A stretch of 64,000 bases of DNA from Lachnospiraceae bacterium (GCA_015057165.1 SVEY01000016.1:1-64000); one strand, 5' to 3'; numbered from the stretch's first letter, positions 16,661-25,909 are shown. Program-made: numbers and translations. Notes: generated from the letters alone by a model not told the origin.

Positions 16661-17984
16661 CAAATACCACTCTTAGAGTAAGTAATATAAGTTGAATATC
16701 TAAGAGAATTGTACAATTCTGTATATATATAAGATCTAACTTTAATTTATCCAAATCTGTTGTATTGTATTTACCATATACCTGAGCATAGCCTGTTATA
16801 CCCGCCTTAACTTTCATTCTATAATCAAATTCAGGTATATCTTCTAGATACTTTTGTATAATCTCAGGACGTTCGGGTCTTGGTCCTACAATACTCATAT
16901 CACCTTTCAATACATTGAAGAATTGTGGCAACTCATCTATTCTTGTCTTACGAAGGAATCTTCCGACAGGAGTTATTCTCTCATCATCAATAGTTGCGAG
17001 TCTGACCTCACCATTCTTTTCAGCATCTTCTCGCATCGTTCGAAATTTTATAATCTTAAATACCTTGCCGTTAATAGTACATCTCTCTTGCTTATATAAC
17101 ACAGTTCCATGGTCATATAACTTAATCAATAAAGCGACAATTAACATAATTGGCGATACAATTATTATTCCTATTATGGATACAAGTACATCTCCTAATC
17201 TCTTAATAATCCGCTGTCCAATATCAAAACCTATATTACGGCAAAAGCATATAGGTGTATCAAATACTCTCAGTTCTTCAGCCCCTCTTACGAAAATATC
17301 ACCTATCTTAGGTGTAAAATACACCCTCTTGTCTGCATAGAAACACATCTTAAGAATTAAGTTACGTGTCTCTGAGGGAATATCGTTAATTAAAATGGCA
17401 TCAACATTATTCATTTCCTTTTTTATGCCTTCAAGACCTTCACTATAATGCATCTCCGATACAATACTGTATCTGTCATCACGAGAGCTCATTTTGGCGC
17501 CAAGATTATTGTCGTAATCTCCGTATACCATAAGCATTTTATGCGGTGGAAATTTAATTCTGTATATATGACCTGTCAACCAGGTAAATGCGAACGCAAA
17601 TATAACTTGAACAACTAAGACCTTACACAAACTAATGGCAATCGTTCCCACATAACTCTTAGAACCTATTACCAATACAAGAATCAATAACTCGAGCGCA
17701 TTAGCTAGAATTAATCCAAGAATCTGTGACAAAATAGATGTTGATATTCTATTGACACCTATCATGTATCCATCGAAGGCTTTAATACATATGGCAACTA
17801 CAACTCCATATAAGGCATACATTATCCATTTTTCTTCCCAGATGCCTGCTTGAAATCGTAACTCATCTAAACTAAAGGTCCATACTAATGCAAAAAATAA
17901 AATAATAACAACAGTAAGAATGATTTTACAGACAAATCTATATATTAGTTTTAAATAATTTCTATCCATTTCCAACATATACAC
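16617..17984 (-). CDS. Polyprenyl-phosphate sugar-1-phosphate transferase (WcaJ/EpsL type)
   Basis: 455 residues. The first ~150 contain four to five membrane segments, then a degenerate nucleotide-binding region (MLMVYGDYDNN). Residues ~270-455 are the bacterial sugar transferase domain: KRLGDVLVSIIGIIIVSPIM re-entrant helix, FKIIKFRTMREDAE, IDELPQFFNVLKGDMSIVGP, RPERPEI and GITGYAQVYGKYNTTD. These enzymes move a sugar-1-phosphate from UDP-sugar to undecaprenyl phosphate and so start the repeat unit. As first gene of the locus with its own promoter (18023-18051) it is the commitment step. Two palindromic operator-like sites sit over its -10 and start region. Confidence 0.9.
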   Translation of the reverse strand: MYMLEMDRNYLKLIYRFVCKIILTVVIILFFALVWTFSLDELRFQAGIWEEKWIMYALYGVVVAICIKAFDGYMIGVNRISTSILSQILGLILANALELLILVLVIGSKSYVGTIAISLCKVLVVQVIFAFAFTWLTGHIYRIKFPPHKMLMVYGDYDNNLGAKMSSRDDRYSIVSEMHYSEGLEGIKKEMNNVDAILINDIPSETRNLILKMCFYADKRVYFTPKIGDIFVRGAEELRVFDTPICFCRNIGFDIGQRIIKRLGDVLVSIIGIIIVSPIMLIVALLIKLYDHGTVLYKQERCTINGKVFKIIKFRTMREDAEKNGEVRLATIDDERITPVGRFLRKTRIDELPQFFNVLKGDMSIVGPRPERPEIIQKYLEDIPEFDYRMKVKAGITGYAQVYGKYNTTDLDKLKLDLIYIQNCTILLDIQLILLTLRVVFVKDAADGIEPPQSP

Positions 17985-17990
17985 ACCTTT

Positions 17991-18025
17991 AATACTTGAG
18001 TATTGTTATGCAATACTCAAGTATT
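17991..18025. promoter_or_regulatory. Double operator-like inverted repeat at the wcaJ-like promoter
   Basis: A perfect 15-bp inverted repeat (AATACTTGAGTATTG, TTATG spacer, then its complement). Each arm is itself the palindrome AATACT-N2-AGTATT (17991-18004 and 18012-18025), giving two adjacent binding sites 21 bp apart, about two helical turns. The distal one shares bases with the -10 box. As RNA it would form a stable hairpin in the 5' UTR, an alternative explanation. Confidence 0.65.
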
Positions 18026-18051
18026 ATAACATTTGACATGTATTATTGCAA
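18023..18051 (-). promoter_or_regulatory. Sigma-A-type promoter of the wcaJ-like gene
   Basis: Minus strand: TTGCAA (18051-18046), 17 bp, TATAAT (18028-18023), about 40 bp before the ATG at 17984. The -10 overlaps the first operator-like palindrome. Confidence 0.7.
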
Positions 18052-18078
18052 AAACACACATTGTTCATAGAAAAAAAC

Positions 18079-18107
18079 TTGTTAAATTTCATAATCCATA
18101 ATATAAT
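18079..18107 (+). promoter_or_regulatory. Sigma-A-type promoter of the pflB riboswitch transcript
   Basis: TTGTTA (18079-18084), 17 bp, TATAAT (18102-18107), placing transcription start just before the riboswitch. Divergent from the wcaJ-like promoter about 30 bp away. Confidence 0.7.
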
Positions 18108-18117
18108 ACAGATGTTA

Positions 18118-18199
18118 TATGACTGACGGAAGTGGAGTTAACCACAGGGAGTATAACGAATACGTAGCCGACCGTCTGGGCAGAGATGTTGCCCAGGCG
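18118..18199 (+). promoter_or_regulatory. ZTP (pfl-type) riboswitch upstream of pflB
   Basis: The region has the conserved pieces of the ZTP/pfl motif in order: GACTGACGGAAGTGGA, an ACCACAGGGAGT arm pairing back to GTGG, a variable loop, then GCCGACCGTCTGGGCA. The last segment is also the 5' arm of an intrinsic terminator. ZTP riboswitches sense 5-aminoimidazole-4-carboxamide riboside triphosphate (ZTP/ZMP), made when 10-formyl-tetrahydrofolate runs short, and turn genes on. Pyruvate formate-lyase supplies formate for one-carbon metabolism, so this is the classic context that named the motif. Recognised by eye; a covariance-model search would confirm it. Confidence 0.88.
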
Positions 18200-18205
18200 T
18201 TTTTT
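18173..18205 (+). terminator. Riboswitch-controlled intrinsic terminator
   Basis: Stem CGTCTGGGCA / TGCCCAGGCG (one G-T pair) followed by TTTTTT. The left arm is the conserved 3' part of the ZTP aptamer, so ligand binding should disrupt termination and allow pflB transcription. Confidence 0.85.
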
Positions 18206-18284
18206 ATTTATACTGACTTATTAGAATCAAGGCAATCATCTATATTGTTAATAATCACACCAGGAAACAATAAGGAGGAAGAAG

Positions 18285-20525
18285 ATGGGAAATGCAGTTA
18301 ATAATCCATGGAGAGGATTTGTTGGGGATGAATGGACTAGAAAAGTAAGTGTAAGAGACTTCATTAGAAAAAACTATACAGTATATGAAGGTGATGAGTC
18401 CTTCCTAGAAGGTCCAACTCAGGATACTCTAGACCTTTGGGAACAGGTAATGGATCTGTCTAAGAAAGAAAGAGAAAATGGCGGAGTTCTTGATATGGAT
18501 ACCAAGGTTATATCTACTATCACTTCTCATGGCCCTGGATATCTTAATAAAGACAAAGAGAAAATCGTTGGTTTCCAGACTGATAAACCATTTAAAAGAA
18601 GTTTACAACCTTATGGTGGAATCAGAATGGCTACTAAAGCTTTAAGCGATAATGGTTATGAAATTGACCCTGATGTAGCCGAAACATTTACAATACATAG
18701 AAAGACGCATAATGCTGGTGTATTCGATGTATATACTCCAGAGATGAGAGCTTGCCGTTCTAATCATATAATTACAGGACTTCCTGATGCATACGGAAGA
18801 GGTCGTATTATTGGTGACTACAGAAGAGTTGCCTTATATGGAACTGACAAGCTGATTGAATTCAAGAAGGCTGAAAAAGCTGGCACAAGAACAATTATGT
18901 ACGAAGATGTAATTAGAGAGCGTGAAGAATTATCAGAGCAGATTAGAGCTCTAGAGCTTCTTGCAGAACTTGGCAGAATCTATGGAAAAGATATAACAAA
19001 GCCTGCTACTAACTTAATTGAAGCAACACAAGCACTTTACTTTGCATATCTTGCTGCTGTAAAGGAGCAAAATGGCGCTGCCATGAGTCTTGGTAGGACT
19101 TCTACTTTCCTTGATATATATGCACAGCGTGATCTTGATGAAGGAACATTAACTGAGAAAGAAGTTCAGGAAATTATAGATCAGTTTATTATGAAACTTC
19201 GTCTGGTTAAATTCGCTCGTACACCAGAGTACAATAGTATATTTGCCGGGGATCCAACATGGGTTACAGAATCAATTGCCGGTATGGGCGTTGATGGTCG
19301 TCCTCTTGTCACGAAAATGAGCTTTAGATATCTACAGACACTTAATAATATTGGCACTGCACCAGAGCCAAACCTTACAGTTCTCTGGTCAAGAAAAATG
19401 CCTATTAACTTCAAGAGATTCTGTGCTAAGATGTCTATTAAGCACTCTGCTATACAATATGAGAATGACCATATGATGAGACTAAAGCATGGTGATGATT
19501 ATGCCATTGCTTGTTGTGTATCTTCAATGCGTGTAGGTAAGGAAATGCAATTCTTTGGCGCTAGAGCTAATCTTGCAAAGTGCCTGCTTTATGCAATTAA
19601 TGGTGGTATTGATGAGATATCCAAGAAACAGGTTGGTCCAAAATTCAGACCTATTACTTCAGAATATCTTGATTATGACGAAGTAATGGAACGCTATGCT
19701 GATATGATGAAGTGGCTATCTGGCGTATATATTAATGCGTTAAATGTAATTCATTATATGCATGACAAATACTCATATGAGCGTCTCCAAATGGCTTTAC
19801 ATGATAAATATGTAAAGAGATGGTTCGCAACAGGTATTGCAGGAATGAGTGTTGTTGCTGACTCCCTTTCTGCAATCAAGTATGCCAAGGTTAAGCCTAT
19901 CAGAGATGAGAATGGCGTAGCAGTTGACTTTGAGATTGAAGGTGATTTCCCTAAATTCGGAAATGACGATGACAGAGTTGATGATATTGCCAAAGAAGTT
20001 CTACATATGTTCATAACAGACATTCGTGGACAGCACACATATAGAGATGGTGTACAGACTACTTCTATCCTTACAATCACATCTAATGTTATGTATGGAA
20101 AGAACACTGGTGCTACTCCTGACGGACGTAAAGCCGGAGAACCATTTGCACCAGGTGCCAATCCAATGCATGGCCGTGACATTAACGGAGCAATTGCAAG
20201 TCTTGCTTCTGTTGCAAAGCTTCCATACGAAGACAGCCAGGATGGTATCTCTAATACATTTTCAATTGTTCCTGATGCACTTGGTAAAGATGATGAGGAT
20301 AGAGTAAACAACCTGGTTGGCATGCTGGATGGATATGTATCAAAGGGTGGACACCACTTAAATGTAAATGTATTCAACAGAGAGACTCTTCTAGATGCAC
20401 AGAAGCATCCAGAGAAATATCCTCAACTTACAATCAGAGTATCAGGCTATGCCGTTAACTTTATTAAACTTACTAAAGAACAACAAGACGAAGTTATCTC
20501 TCGTACTTTCCACGAGAGAATGTAG
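18285..20525 (+). CDS. pflB: Pyruvate formate-lyase (formate acetyltransferase)
   Basis: 746 residues, the full family length. It converts pyruvate and CoA to acetyl-CoA and formate in anaerobic metabolism. The catalytic pair is the adjacent cysteines in [20 protein letters not shown] (about 407-408). The glycyl-radical site is [20 protein letters not shown] near the C-terminus (Gly in SGYAV). The ribosome site GGAGGAAGAAG precedes ATG. The gene is preceded by a ZTP riboswitch and followed 41 bp later by its activating enzyme, so synthesis and activation are co-regulated by one-carbon status. Confidence 0.97.
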   Translation: MGNAVNNPWRGFVGDEWTRKVSVRDFIRKNYTVYEGDESFLEGPTQDTLDLWEQVMDLSKKERENGGVLDMDTKVISTITSHGPGYLNKDKEKIVGFQTDKPFKRSLQPYGGIRMATKALSDNGYEIDPDVAETFTIHRKTHNAGVFDVYTPEMRACRSNHIITGLPDAYGRGRIIGDYRRVALYGTDKLIEFKKAEKAGTRTIMYEDVIREREELSEQIRALELLAELGRIYGKDITKPATNLIEATQALYFAYLAAVKEQNGAAMSLGRTSTFLDIYAQRDLDEGTLTEKEVQEIIDQFIMKLRLVKFARTPEYNSIFAGDPTWVTESIAGMGVDGRPLVTKMSFRYLQTLNNIGTAPEPNLTVLWSRKMPINFKRFCAKMSIKHSAIQYENDHMMRLKHGDDYAIACCVSSMRVGKEMQFFGARANLAKCLLYAINGGIDEISKKQVGPKFRPITSEYLDYDEVMERYADMMKWLSGVYINALNVIHYMHDKYSYERLQMALHDKYVKRWFATGIAGMSVVADSLSAIKYAKVKPIRDENGVAVDFEIEGDFPKFGNDDDRVDDIAKEVLHMFITDIRGQHTYRDGVQTTSILTITSNVMYGKNTGATPDGRKAGEPFAPGANPMHGRDINGAIASLASVAKLPYEDSQDGISNTFSIVPDALGKDDEDRVNNLVGMLDGYVSKGGHHLNVNVFNRETLLDAQKHPEKYPQLTIRVSGYAVNFIKLTKEQQDEVISRTFHERM

Positions 20526-20566
20526 ATTGTAAATCAACTATAGATTGACACTCGAAAGGAATTAAT

Positions 20567-21382
20567 ATGAGTACACTAGGTTATATCCACTCTCTCGAAT
20601 CATTCGGGACAGTGGATGGCCCTGGTATAAGATATGTAGTATTCTTGCAGGGCTGTATAATGAGATGTAAATACTGTCACAATCCAGATACATGGTATAT
20701 ACCTTGGCATAATTTAGATAACTCTTCTACTTTAGATTCCCAGAATCAAGATGCTACTCCCATGGGCGTATGTGAATGGAGTAATCTCACTCTAACAGCA
20801 GAAGATGTTCTAGATAAAGTCCTTCGCAACAAAGAATTCTACTCCTCTGGTGGAATTACTGTAACAGGCGGCGAAGCAATGCTTCAGGCCCCATTTGTCA
20901 CAGAACTATTTACACTCGCACACAATAACGGTATTCACACTTGCCTTGATACATCAGGAATATGCTTTAATCCTAAAAAAAAAGACTCAATGGATAAGAC
21001 AGATAAACTTCTTAATGTTACAGACCTTATAATGCTTGATATTAAGCATATTGATTCAAAGAAACATAAGAGTCTTACATTACACGACAATAGCAATATA
21101 CTTGCATTCCTTGACTATCTTGAAAAGAATAACAAATCAGTATGGATTCGTCATGTCTTAGTTCCTGGGATAACAGATGATAGAGAATCTCTAGAATTAT
21201 TAGGCACACATCTATCTAACTATAAATGTATAGAGAAAGTTGAAGTTCTTCCTTATCATACTCTAGGCGTACACAAATACGAAAGTCTCGGTATCCCCTA
21301 TCCACTAGAAGGCGTAAGACAGGCAACTTCAGCAGATGCTGCAGAAGCTTATAAGATTATTGAAGATGCCATGAATAAGTAG
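20567..21382 (+). CDS. pflA: Pyruvate formate-lyase activating enzyme (radical SAM)
   Basis: 271 residues. The radical-SAM cluster motif CIMRCKYCHNPDTW (C-x3-C-x2-C, about 30-37) follows ESFGTVDGPGIRYVVFLQG, the standard PFL-activase opening. ITVTGGEAMLQ (the GGE SAM contact), LDIKHIDSKKHKSLT and the HVLVPGITDD segment also match. It uses a 4Fe-4S cluster and S-adenosylmethionine to put the glycyl radical on PflB. It is slightly longer than usual because of an insertion just after the cluster motif (about residues 45-70). Ribosome site GAAAGGAATTA. Confidence 0.96.
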   Translation: MSTLGYIHSLESFGTVDGPGIRYVVFLQGCIMRCKYCHNPDTWYIPWHNLDNSSTLDSQNQDATPMGVCEWSNLTLTAEDVLDKVLRNKEFYSSGGITVTGGEAMLQAPFVTELFTLAHNNGIHTCLDTSGICFNPKKKDSMDKTDKLLNVTDLIMLDIKHIDSKKHKSLTLHDNSNILAFLDYLEKNNKSVWIRHVLVPGITDDRESLELLGTHLSNYKCIEKVEVLPYHTLGVHKYESLGIPYPLEGVRQATSADAAEAYKIIEDAMNK

Positions 21383-21467
21383 TATTCATTAATATCAAAA
21401 AGTTGATTTCTTTGTTTGATTATGGAATCATTATTTGTTATACTCTTTATTGCATAATTAAACGTTT

Positions 21468-21540
21468 GCTCCAATAGCTCAGTTGGTAGAGCACTTCACT
21501 CGTAATGAAGGGGTCATCGGTTCAAGTCCGACTTGGAGCT
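21468..21540 (+). tRNA. tRNA-Thr (anticodon CGT)
   Basis: Complete cloverleaf of 73 nt: acceptor GCTCCAA / TTGGAGC, D arm GCTC...GAGC with AGTTGGTA, anticodon arm CTTCA-CTCGTAA-TGAAG giving CGT (reads ACG), T arm with TTCAAGT, discriminator T. CCA is not encoded. Confidence 0.95.
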
Positions 21541-21541
21541 T

Positions 21542-21575
21542 AGATACTTTAATGTATCTTATTCCACTTCTACCA
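21542..21575 (+). promoter_or_regulatory. Hairpin plus 15-nt leader motif upstream of DUF5688-like gene
   Basis: The hairpin AGATAC-TTTAAT-GTATCT is followed after one base by ATTCCACTTCTACCA, identical to 2589-2603 upstream of the intact Rpn gene and in the same arrangement (hairpin, 15-mer, ribosome site, ATG). It starts 2 nt after the tRNA, so it may also help tRNA 3' processing or termination. Confidence 0.45.
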
Positions 21576-21597
21576 TGTCATAAATATGGAGGTATTT

Positions 21598-22500
21598 ATG
21601 ACATATCAAAAATTTGAAAAAGAAATCGTTGATACAATCAACAAAAATCTACCAGAAGGACACCAGACTTTGATAAAGCCGGTAGACAAAAATAATGGTG
21701 TTGTTCTTCATGGGCTTATTATTAATAATGGGCTCTGTAACATTTCCCCAACTATTTATTTGGATTATTATTATGATGAATATAAGAAGGGATTTGATAT
21801 CGAATATCTTGCAAAGCAAATCATTACTCAATATCAAAGATTTGCCTTAGAAGAGGATTTCGATATAACTGTATTTACTGATTATGAGAAATGTAAACCC
21901 AACATTTCCTATAAGCTTATTAATTATGAGAAGAACAAAGAACTGTTAAAGGATATTCCCCACATTGTTTATCTGGATCTTGCCATAGTATTCTATTGCC
22001 TGCTAAGCAAAAGCCCAGCCGAGACAAGTTCCATTCTAATCAGGAATTCTCATATGAATCACTGGGGAGTAACATGTGATGACCTTTTCGATGTAGCATC
22101 CAATAACACACCAAGGTTACTAGAGTCTGACATTAAGAATCTTACAGACATTGTAAAAGAACTAATTGAAGACAATCCTACAATCAACTTAGACTCTGAC
22201 AATATGCTTGATACAGACAGTTCAATGTATGTACTTACTAACAAAATCAAGCTATATGGTGCCTGCTGTATTCTCTACAAGAATCTTTTAGAAGAATTTG
22301 CAGGCAAAGTAGGAAGCGACCTTTATATTATTCCTAGTAGTGTACATGAAGTTCTTCTACTACCTAATAACATAGAATACGACAAAGACTATCTTACTGA
22401 TCTGGTTAAAGAAGTTAATTCCGATGAACTGTCTACAGAAGATATACTGTCCGATCATGTCTACTATTACTCAAGAAAAGACGATGCTATAACTTATTAA
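21598..22500 (+). CDS. DUF5688-like protein
   Basis: 300 residues of unknown function, resembling the DUF5688 proteins common in Lachnospiraceae. Features seen: no signal peptide or membrane segment, an acidic composition, N-terminal TYQKFEKEIVDTINKNLP, central NYEKNKELLKDIPHIVYLDLAIVFYCLL, NSHMNHWGVTCDDLFDVA and C-terminal LYIIPSSVHEVLLLP. The frame opens at ATG 21586, but GGAGG inside that extension points to ATG 21598 with a 5-nt gap. The leader has the hairpin/15-mer element. A bidirectional terminator follows. The gene is isolated between tRNA-Thr and the convergent diguanylate cyclase gene. Confidence 0.75.
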   Translation: MTYQKFEKEIVDTINKNLPEGHQTLIKPVDKNNGVVLHGLIINNGLCNISPTIYLDYYYDEYKKGFDIEYLAKQIITQYQRFALEEDFDITVFTDYEKCKPNISYKLINYEKNKELLKDIPHIVYLDLAIVFYCLLSKSPAETSSILIRNSHMNHWGVTCDDLFDVASNNTPRLLESDIKNLTDIVKELIEDNPTINLDSDNMLDTDSSMYVLTNKIKLYGACCILYKNLLEEFAGKVGSDLYIIPSSVHEVLLLPNNIEYDKDYLTDLVKEVNSDELSTEDILSDHVYYYSRKDDAITY

Positions 22501-22508
22501 AGAAAAAG

Positions 22509-22542
22509 AGCCTCTTGCATTTACATGCAAGAGGCTTTCTTT
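22509..22542. terminator. Bidirectional intrinsic terminator
   Basis: A 12-bp perfect stem (AGCCTCTTGCAT / ATGCAAGAGGCT), TTAC loop, TTCTTTT on the right and AAAGAAAAAG on the left. It serves both convergent genes (DUF5688-like gene and diguanylate cyclase). Confidence 0.85.
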
Positions 22543-22555
22543 TCACACTCATATA

Positions 22556-23704
22556 TTATTTTCTATTCTTCTTTCCCGCAATCTTATTAGCATACATTCT
22601 ATCATCAGCTCGCTTAATAATTGCACCGATATCCTCTCCTTTTCCAGCAGCATATCCTACAGCTGCAGATAAAGATATCTCTGATTCTTTATTATTCTCA
22701 GCAATAATCTTATTCCATTCATTTACGATTTCATTCATTTTTAATTCATTCTCATCTTCACATATCATAATGAATTCGTCTCCACCCACACGATATGCTC
22801 TGCGTTTATCATTAGTAAAACCACGAATAGAATCAGCAATTGCCGCTATAAGCTTATCTCCCATTACATGTCCTAAGGTATCATTAGTCTCCTTTAGTCC
22901 ATTAACATCCCAGAAAATAACACCAACTTCCTTAATTGCAGGATAATGCTCTTTAACCATTGACAGATATTTATTCTTATTATACAGCTGTGTCATATCA
23001 TCAATTTCACTCATTCTTTGAAGATATAATCCTTTAAGTTCCCTCTTAGCCATTCCATTAGACACATGAAGTAAGACTGGAATAAGAGCAAGAAGTATAA
23101 TACTCCTTGGAAATGCATAGAACAAAGGAAGTGTAACCCAAGGATTATCATTTACAGAACCAAAATGAGCTATCCCCGCTTCATCAACATATTCTTCAAT
23201 TGTACCAGTAGTTAGAAGCACCATATTAGCATCACAGAGTCCTAAGTAGTATCCTCCCATTACAGAAGCGAAAATACCTATAACACTTAATGCATATGTA
23301 TAGAATAGAAGCTTCTTATCTGAATATTGAATAGCATATATAAGAGGAAGTACACTTGCAATAATCATATGGTATGTTAATGCTATACTTAGCACAGTTG
23401 TCATAAGGACAGCAAATGTAAGTATTACGTATTTTAACCATGGTTTGTCATATCCTACCAGATTACATACAGCAACCAGTATAAGCATCACAACAGAAAG
23501 CAGGAAGAATCCATAATTCATAAGACTCTTCTGCACTATGAAAACACCAAGCAAATTAAGAATCCACATAACTCCCATTATAAAATACGTGATAATAAGA
23601 CAAATAACAGTAAACCTGTTAGCCTTCGCTTCAAGGGAGGCATAATCAATATCATAATCAACTTCAGTTTTGTCTAAGTCAAGTTTTTTCTTAAAGAATC
23701 CCAT
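22556..23704 (-). CDS. Membrane-bound diguanylate cyclase (GGDEF)
   Basis: 382 residues. Residues ~30-215 have about six hydrophobic segments (for example FTVICLIITYFIMGVMWILN and VVMLILVAVCNLV). Residues ~220-382 are a GGDEF domain with DDMTQLYNKNKYL, VGVIFWDVNGLKETNDTLGH and the intact signature YRVGGDEFIMI. It should make cyclic di-GMP from two GTP in response to a membrane-sensed signal. The inhibitory RxxD site usually found five residues before GGDEF is absent (NDKR stands there), so product feedback may be missing. It starts 2 bp after recN stops, so it is co-transcribed with DNA-repair and NAD genes. Confidence 0.9.
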   Translation of the reverse strand: MGFFKKKLDLDKTEVDYDIDYASLEAKANRFTVICLIITYFIMGVMWILNLLGVFIVQKSLMNYGFFLLSVVMLILVAVCNLVGYDKPWLKYVILTFAVLMTTVLSIALTYHMIIASVLPLIYAIQYSDKKLLFYTYALSVIGIFASVMGGYYLGLCDANMVLLTTGTIEEYVDEAGIAHFGSVNDNPWVTLPLFYAFPRSIILLALIPVLLHVSNGMAKRELKGLYLQRMSEIDDMTQLYNKNKYLSMVKEHYPAIKEVGVIFWDVNGLKETNDTLGHVMGDKLIAAIADSIRGFTNDKRRAYRVGGDEFIMICEDENELKMNEIVNEWNKIIAENNKESEISLSAAVGYAAGKGEDIGAIIKRADDRMYANKIAGKKNRK

Positions 23705-23706
23705 AA

Positions 23707-25380
23707 CTACTCACCCTTGTATCTTTTTGCATAATCTATCATTTCTCTTGCATTAATAAGAACAGCTTCTGTAACTTCACTTCCCGATAACATTCTGGCA
23801 AGTTCATCTACTCTCTCCTCTTCATTCATACCCTGAATTGAAGACACTGTCTTAGTTCCAACAACTTCCTTCTGTATCAGGAAATGCTTATCAGCCATAG
23901 CTGCTACTTGTGGTAAATGTGTAATACATATTACCTGTTTACCCTTAGCCACTACACTCAGCTTCTCAGAAAGAGCCTGGGCTGTTCTTCCGCTTATACC
24001 AGCATCTATCTCATCAAATATCATTGTATCAATAGAATCATTAGTTACAAGTACTGTTTTAAGTGCAAGCATAATTCTAGACATTTCACCGCCGGATGCC
24101 ACATTTCTAAGAGGTTTCATTGGCTCCCCCGGATTGGTACTTATTATAAATTCAGCCTCATCTATACCATTAGAAGTGGGATTATCCAATTTAGTAAAAT
24201 ACATATCAAATTCCACATCTAAGAAATTAAGATCTGATAATGCTTCTCTTACTTTAGGAAGCAGGTCATATGAATACTTTTTTCGTACTGATGTAAGTTC
24301 TTCACATATATCATCAACAATACGTTTGGCACTTATTAATTCATCATTTAATTTATCCAAATACCTTTCGTAATTCTCAAGCTGCTCAAGTCTCTTCTCC
24401 TTTTCTTCAAGAGAATTAAGAACATCCTGAAGAGTAGGTCCATACTTTTGCTTCAAGAGATTAAGGGTATCAAGACGATTCTCTATGTCAACAAAGGATG
24501 CTTCATCAAAATCAAGCTCTGACATATATGATGAAATCTCTCTATTAAAATCACTTACTATGCTATCAACATCTTCTAGCATATTAGCAAGTTCAGATGC
24601 TTTGCTATCATATTCCTCGATACTCCTTAGACTTCTAATAGCCCTGGCAACTTTATCAGATATCCCATCATCCATTCCAGTATTATTATATGCCTCATTG
24701 CAATTAGATACAATCCTACTTGCATTATTCATTTTCTTATATTCTTCTTCTAGAGTTTCATCTTCTCCAACAGTAATATTAGCTTTACTTATCTCATCAA
24801 TCTCATGATGTAGGAATTCTATATCTCTATCCCTGTTCATATTACTGTCTTTTGCTTTATCATACTCTATACGTATTCTATTATACTCATTATAAGCATG
24901 AGATAATTCATCCTTAATAGGCGCTATCTCAGCTTTCCCATACTCATCAAGCATCTCTAGATGCTTTCTCTTGTCAACTAAGGATTGGTGCTCACTTTGA
25001 CCATATATATCAATAAAGTGCGCCCCAATACTTTTTAGTTTATCAGCAGGAACCATCTCTCCGTTAATCTTGGCTACAGAGCGATTCTCTGTGATTTTTC
25101 TAGAAAGAATTACTTCATCATCGAAGGAAATATCCATATTACTTAGAGCTTCTTTCTGCTCCTCTGTTGTTATGGTAAATGTTACTTCAACTATTCCCTC
25201 TTTTGTCTCATCACGAAGCATTTCTTTAGGCACTTTCTCCCCTAATGCAAGGTTAAGTGCTCCAAGAATAATTGATTTGCCTGCGCCTGTTTCTCCTGAC
25301 AGGATATTAAGACCTTTTGTAAACTCAATCTCCTCTTCTTCAATAAGTGCTAAATTTTTTACATGTAAATATACTAACAT
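23707..25380 (-). CDS. recN: DNA repair protein RecN
   Basis: 557 residues, the expected length. SMC-like ATPase: N-terminal Walker A GETGAGKSIILGAL (30-43), a long coiled-coil middle (about 150-360), and the C-terminal ABC signature NVASGGEMSRIMLALK with Walker B DTMIFDEIDAGISG. It acts in double-strand-break repair by tethering DNA. The N-terminal IYGQSEHQSL matches RecN. It is downstream of argR, a conserved clostridial order. It may be SOS-controlled elsewhere, but I see no LexA box directly upstream. Confidence 0.95.
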   Translation of the reverse strand: MLVYLHVKNLALIEEEEIEFTKGLNILSGETGAGKSIILGALNLALGEKVPKEMLRDETKEGIVEVTFTITTEEQKEALSNMDISFDDEVILSRKITENRSVAKINGEMVPADKLKSIGAHFIDIYGQSEHQSLVDKRKHLEMLDEYGKAEIAPIKDELSHAYNEYNRIRIEYDKAKDSNMNRDRDIEFLHHEIDEISKANITVGEDETLEEEYKKMNNASRIVSNCNEAYNNTGMDDGISDKVARAIRSLRSIEEYDSKASELANMLEDVDSIVSDFNREISSYMSELDFDEASFVDIENRLDTLNLLKQKYGPTLQDVLNSLEEKEKRLEQLENYERYLDKLNDELISAKRIVDDICEELTSVRKKYSYDLLPKVREALSDLNFLDVEFDMYFTKLDNPTSNGIDEAEFIISTNPGEPMKPLRNVASGGEMSRIMLALKTVLVTNDSIDTMIFDEIDAGISGRTAQALSEKLSVVAKGKQVICITHLPQVAAMADKHFLIQKEVVGTKTVSSIQGMNEEERVDELARMLSGSEVTEAVLINAREMIDYAKRYKGE

Positions 25381-25457
25381 ACCTGCTCCTTTCTAACGTA
25401 AATGCTATTAACCCGTCAGATAGCACCTACACCAGAATTCCTTGGCATATATCAAAT

Positions 25458-25907
25458 CTATTTTTCCATTATGGACCTTAGACGGCTCATAACATTTGCA
25501 ACATCTTCAACGCTTCTAATAGCGCACATTATAGTATCATCACCAGCAATAGAACCAACTATCTCACCAAACTTAATGTGATCTAGGGCTGCTGCAACAG
25601 CCATTGCCATACCTGATACTGTCTTAATAACAAGAATATTCTGGGCGTTATCCATAGAAATAAAGCCATCTTTTAATATTCTTATATACTTCTCATCAAG
25701 ATCCTCATTTGTCTCACTATATGCAACATAACGAAGACGACCGAAAGCATCAGTCACCTTAGTTAGTTTCATCTTACGAATATCTCTAGAAACTGTAGCC
25801 TGCGTAACATCAAAGCCTTCTTTCTTAAGCTCACTTGTAAGCTCTTCCTGAGTTTCTATTGGTTTATTTATTATTATATCTAATATCTTCTCTTGTCTAT
25901 CATTCAT
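25458..25907 (-). CDS. argR: Arginine repressor ArgR/AhrC
   Basis: 149 residues. N-terminal winged-helix DNA-binding domain (EELTSELKKEGFDVTQATVS, RDIRKMKLTKV) and C-terminal oligomerisation/arginine-binding domain with SIAGDDTIMCAIRS (the GT-x-AGDDT motif, with SI for the usual GT). It represses arginine synthesis genes and activates catabolism when arginine binds. It lies 2 bp after nadK in the conserved nadK-argR-recN cluster. Confidence 0.95.
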   Translation of the reverse strand: MNDRQEKILDIIINKPIETQEELTSELKKEGFDVTQATVSRDIRKMKLTKVTDAFGRLRYVAYSETNEDLDEKYIRILKDGFISMDNAQNILVIKTVSGMAMAVAAALDHIKFGEIVGSIAGDDTIMCAIRSVEDVANVMSRLRSIMEK

Positions 25908-25909
25908 AA

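Noticed and set aside
18119..18301. 60-residue open frame upstream of pflB
   Set aside because: It lies across the ZTP riboswitch and its terminator, has no ribosome site, and overlaps the pflB start. RNA structure explains the sequence.
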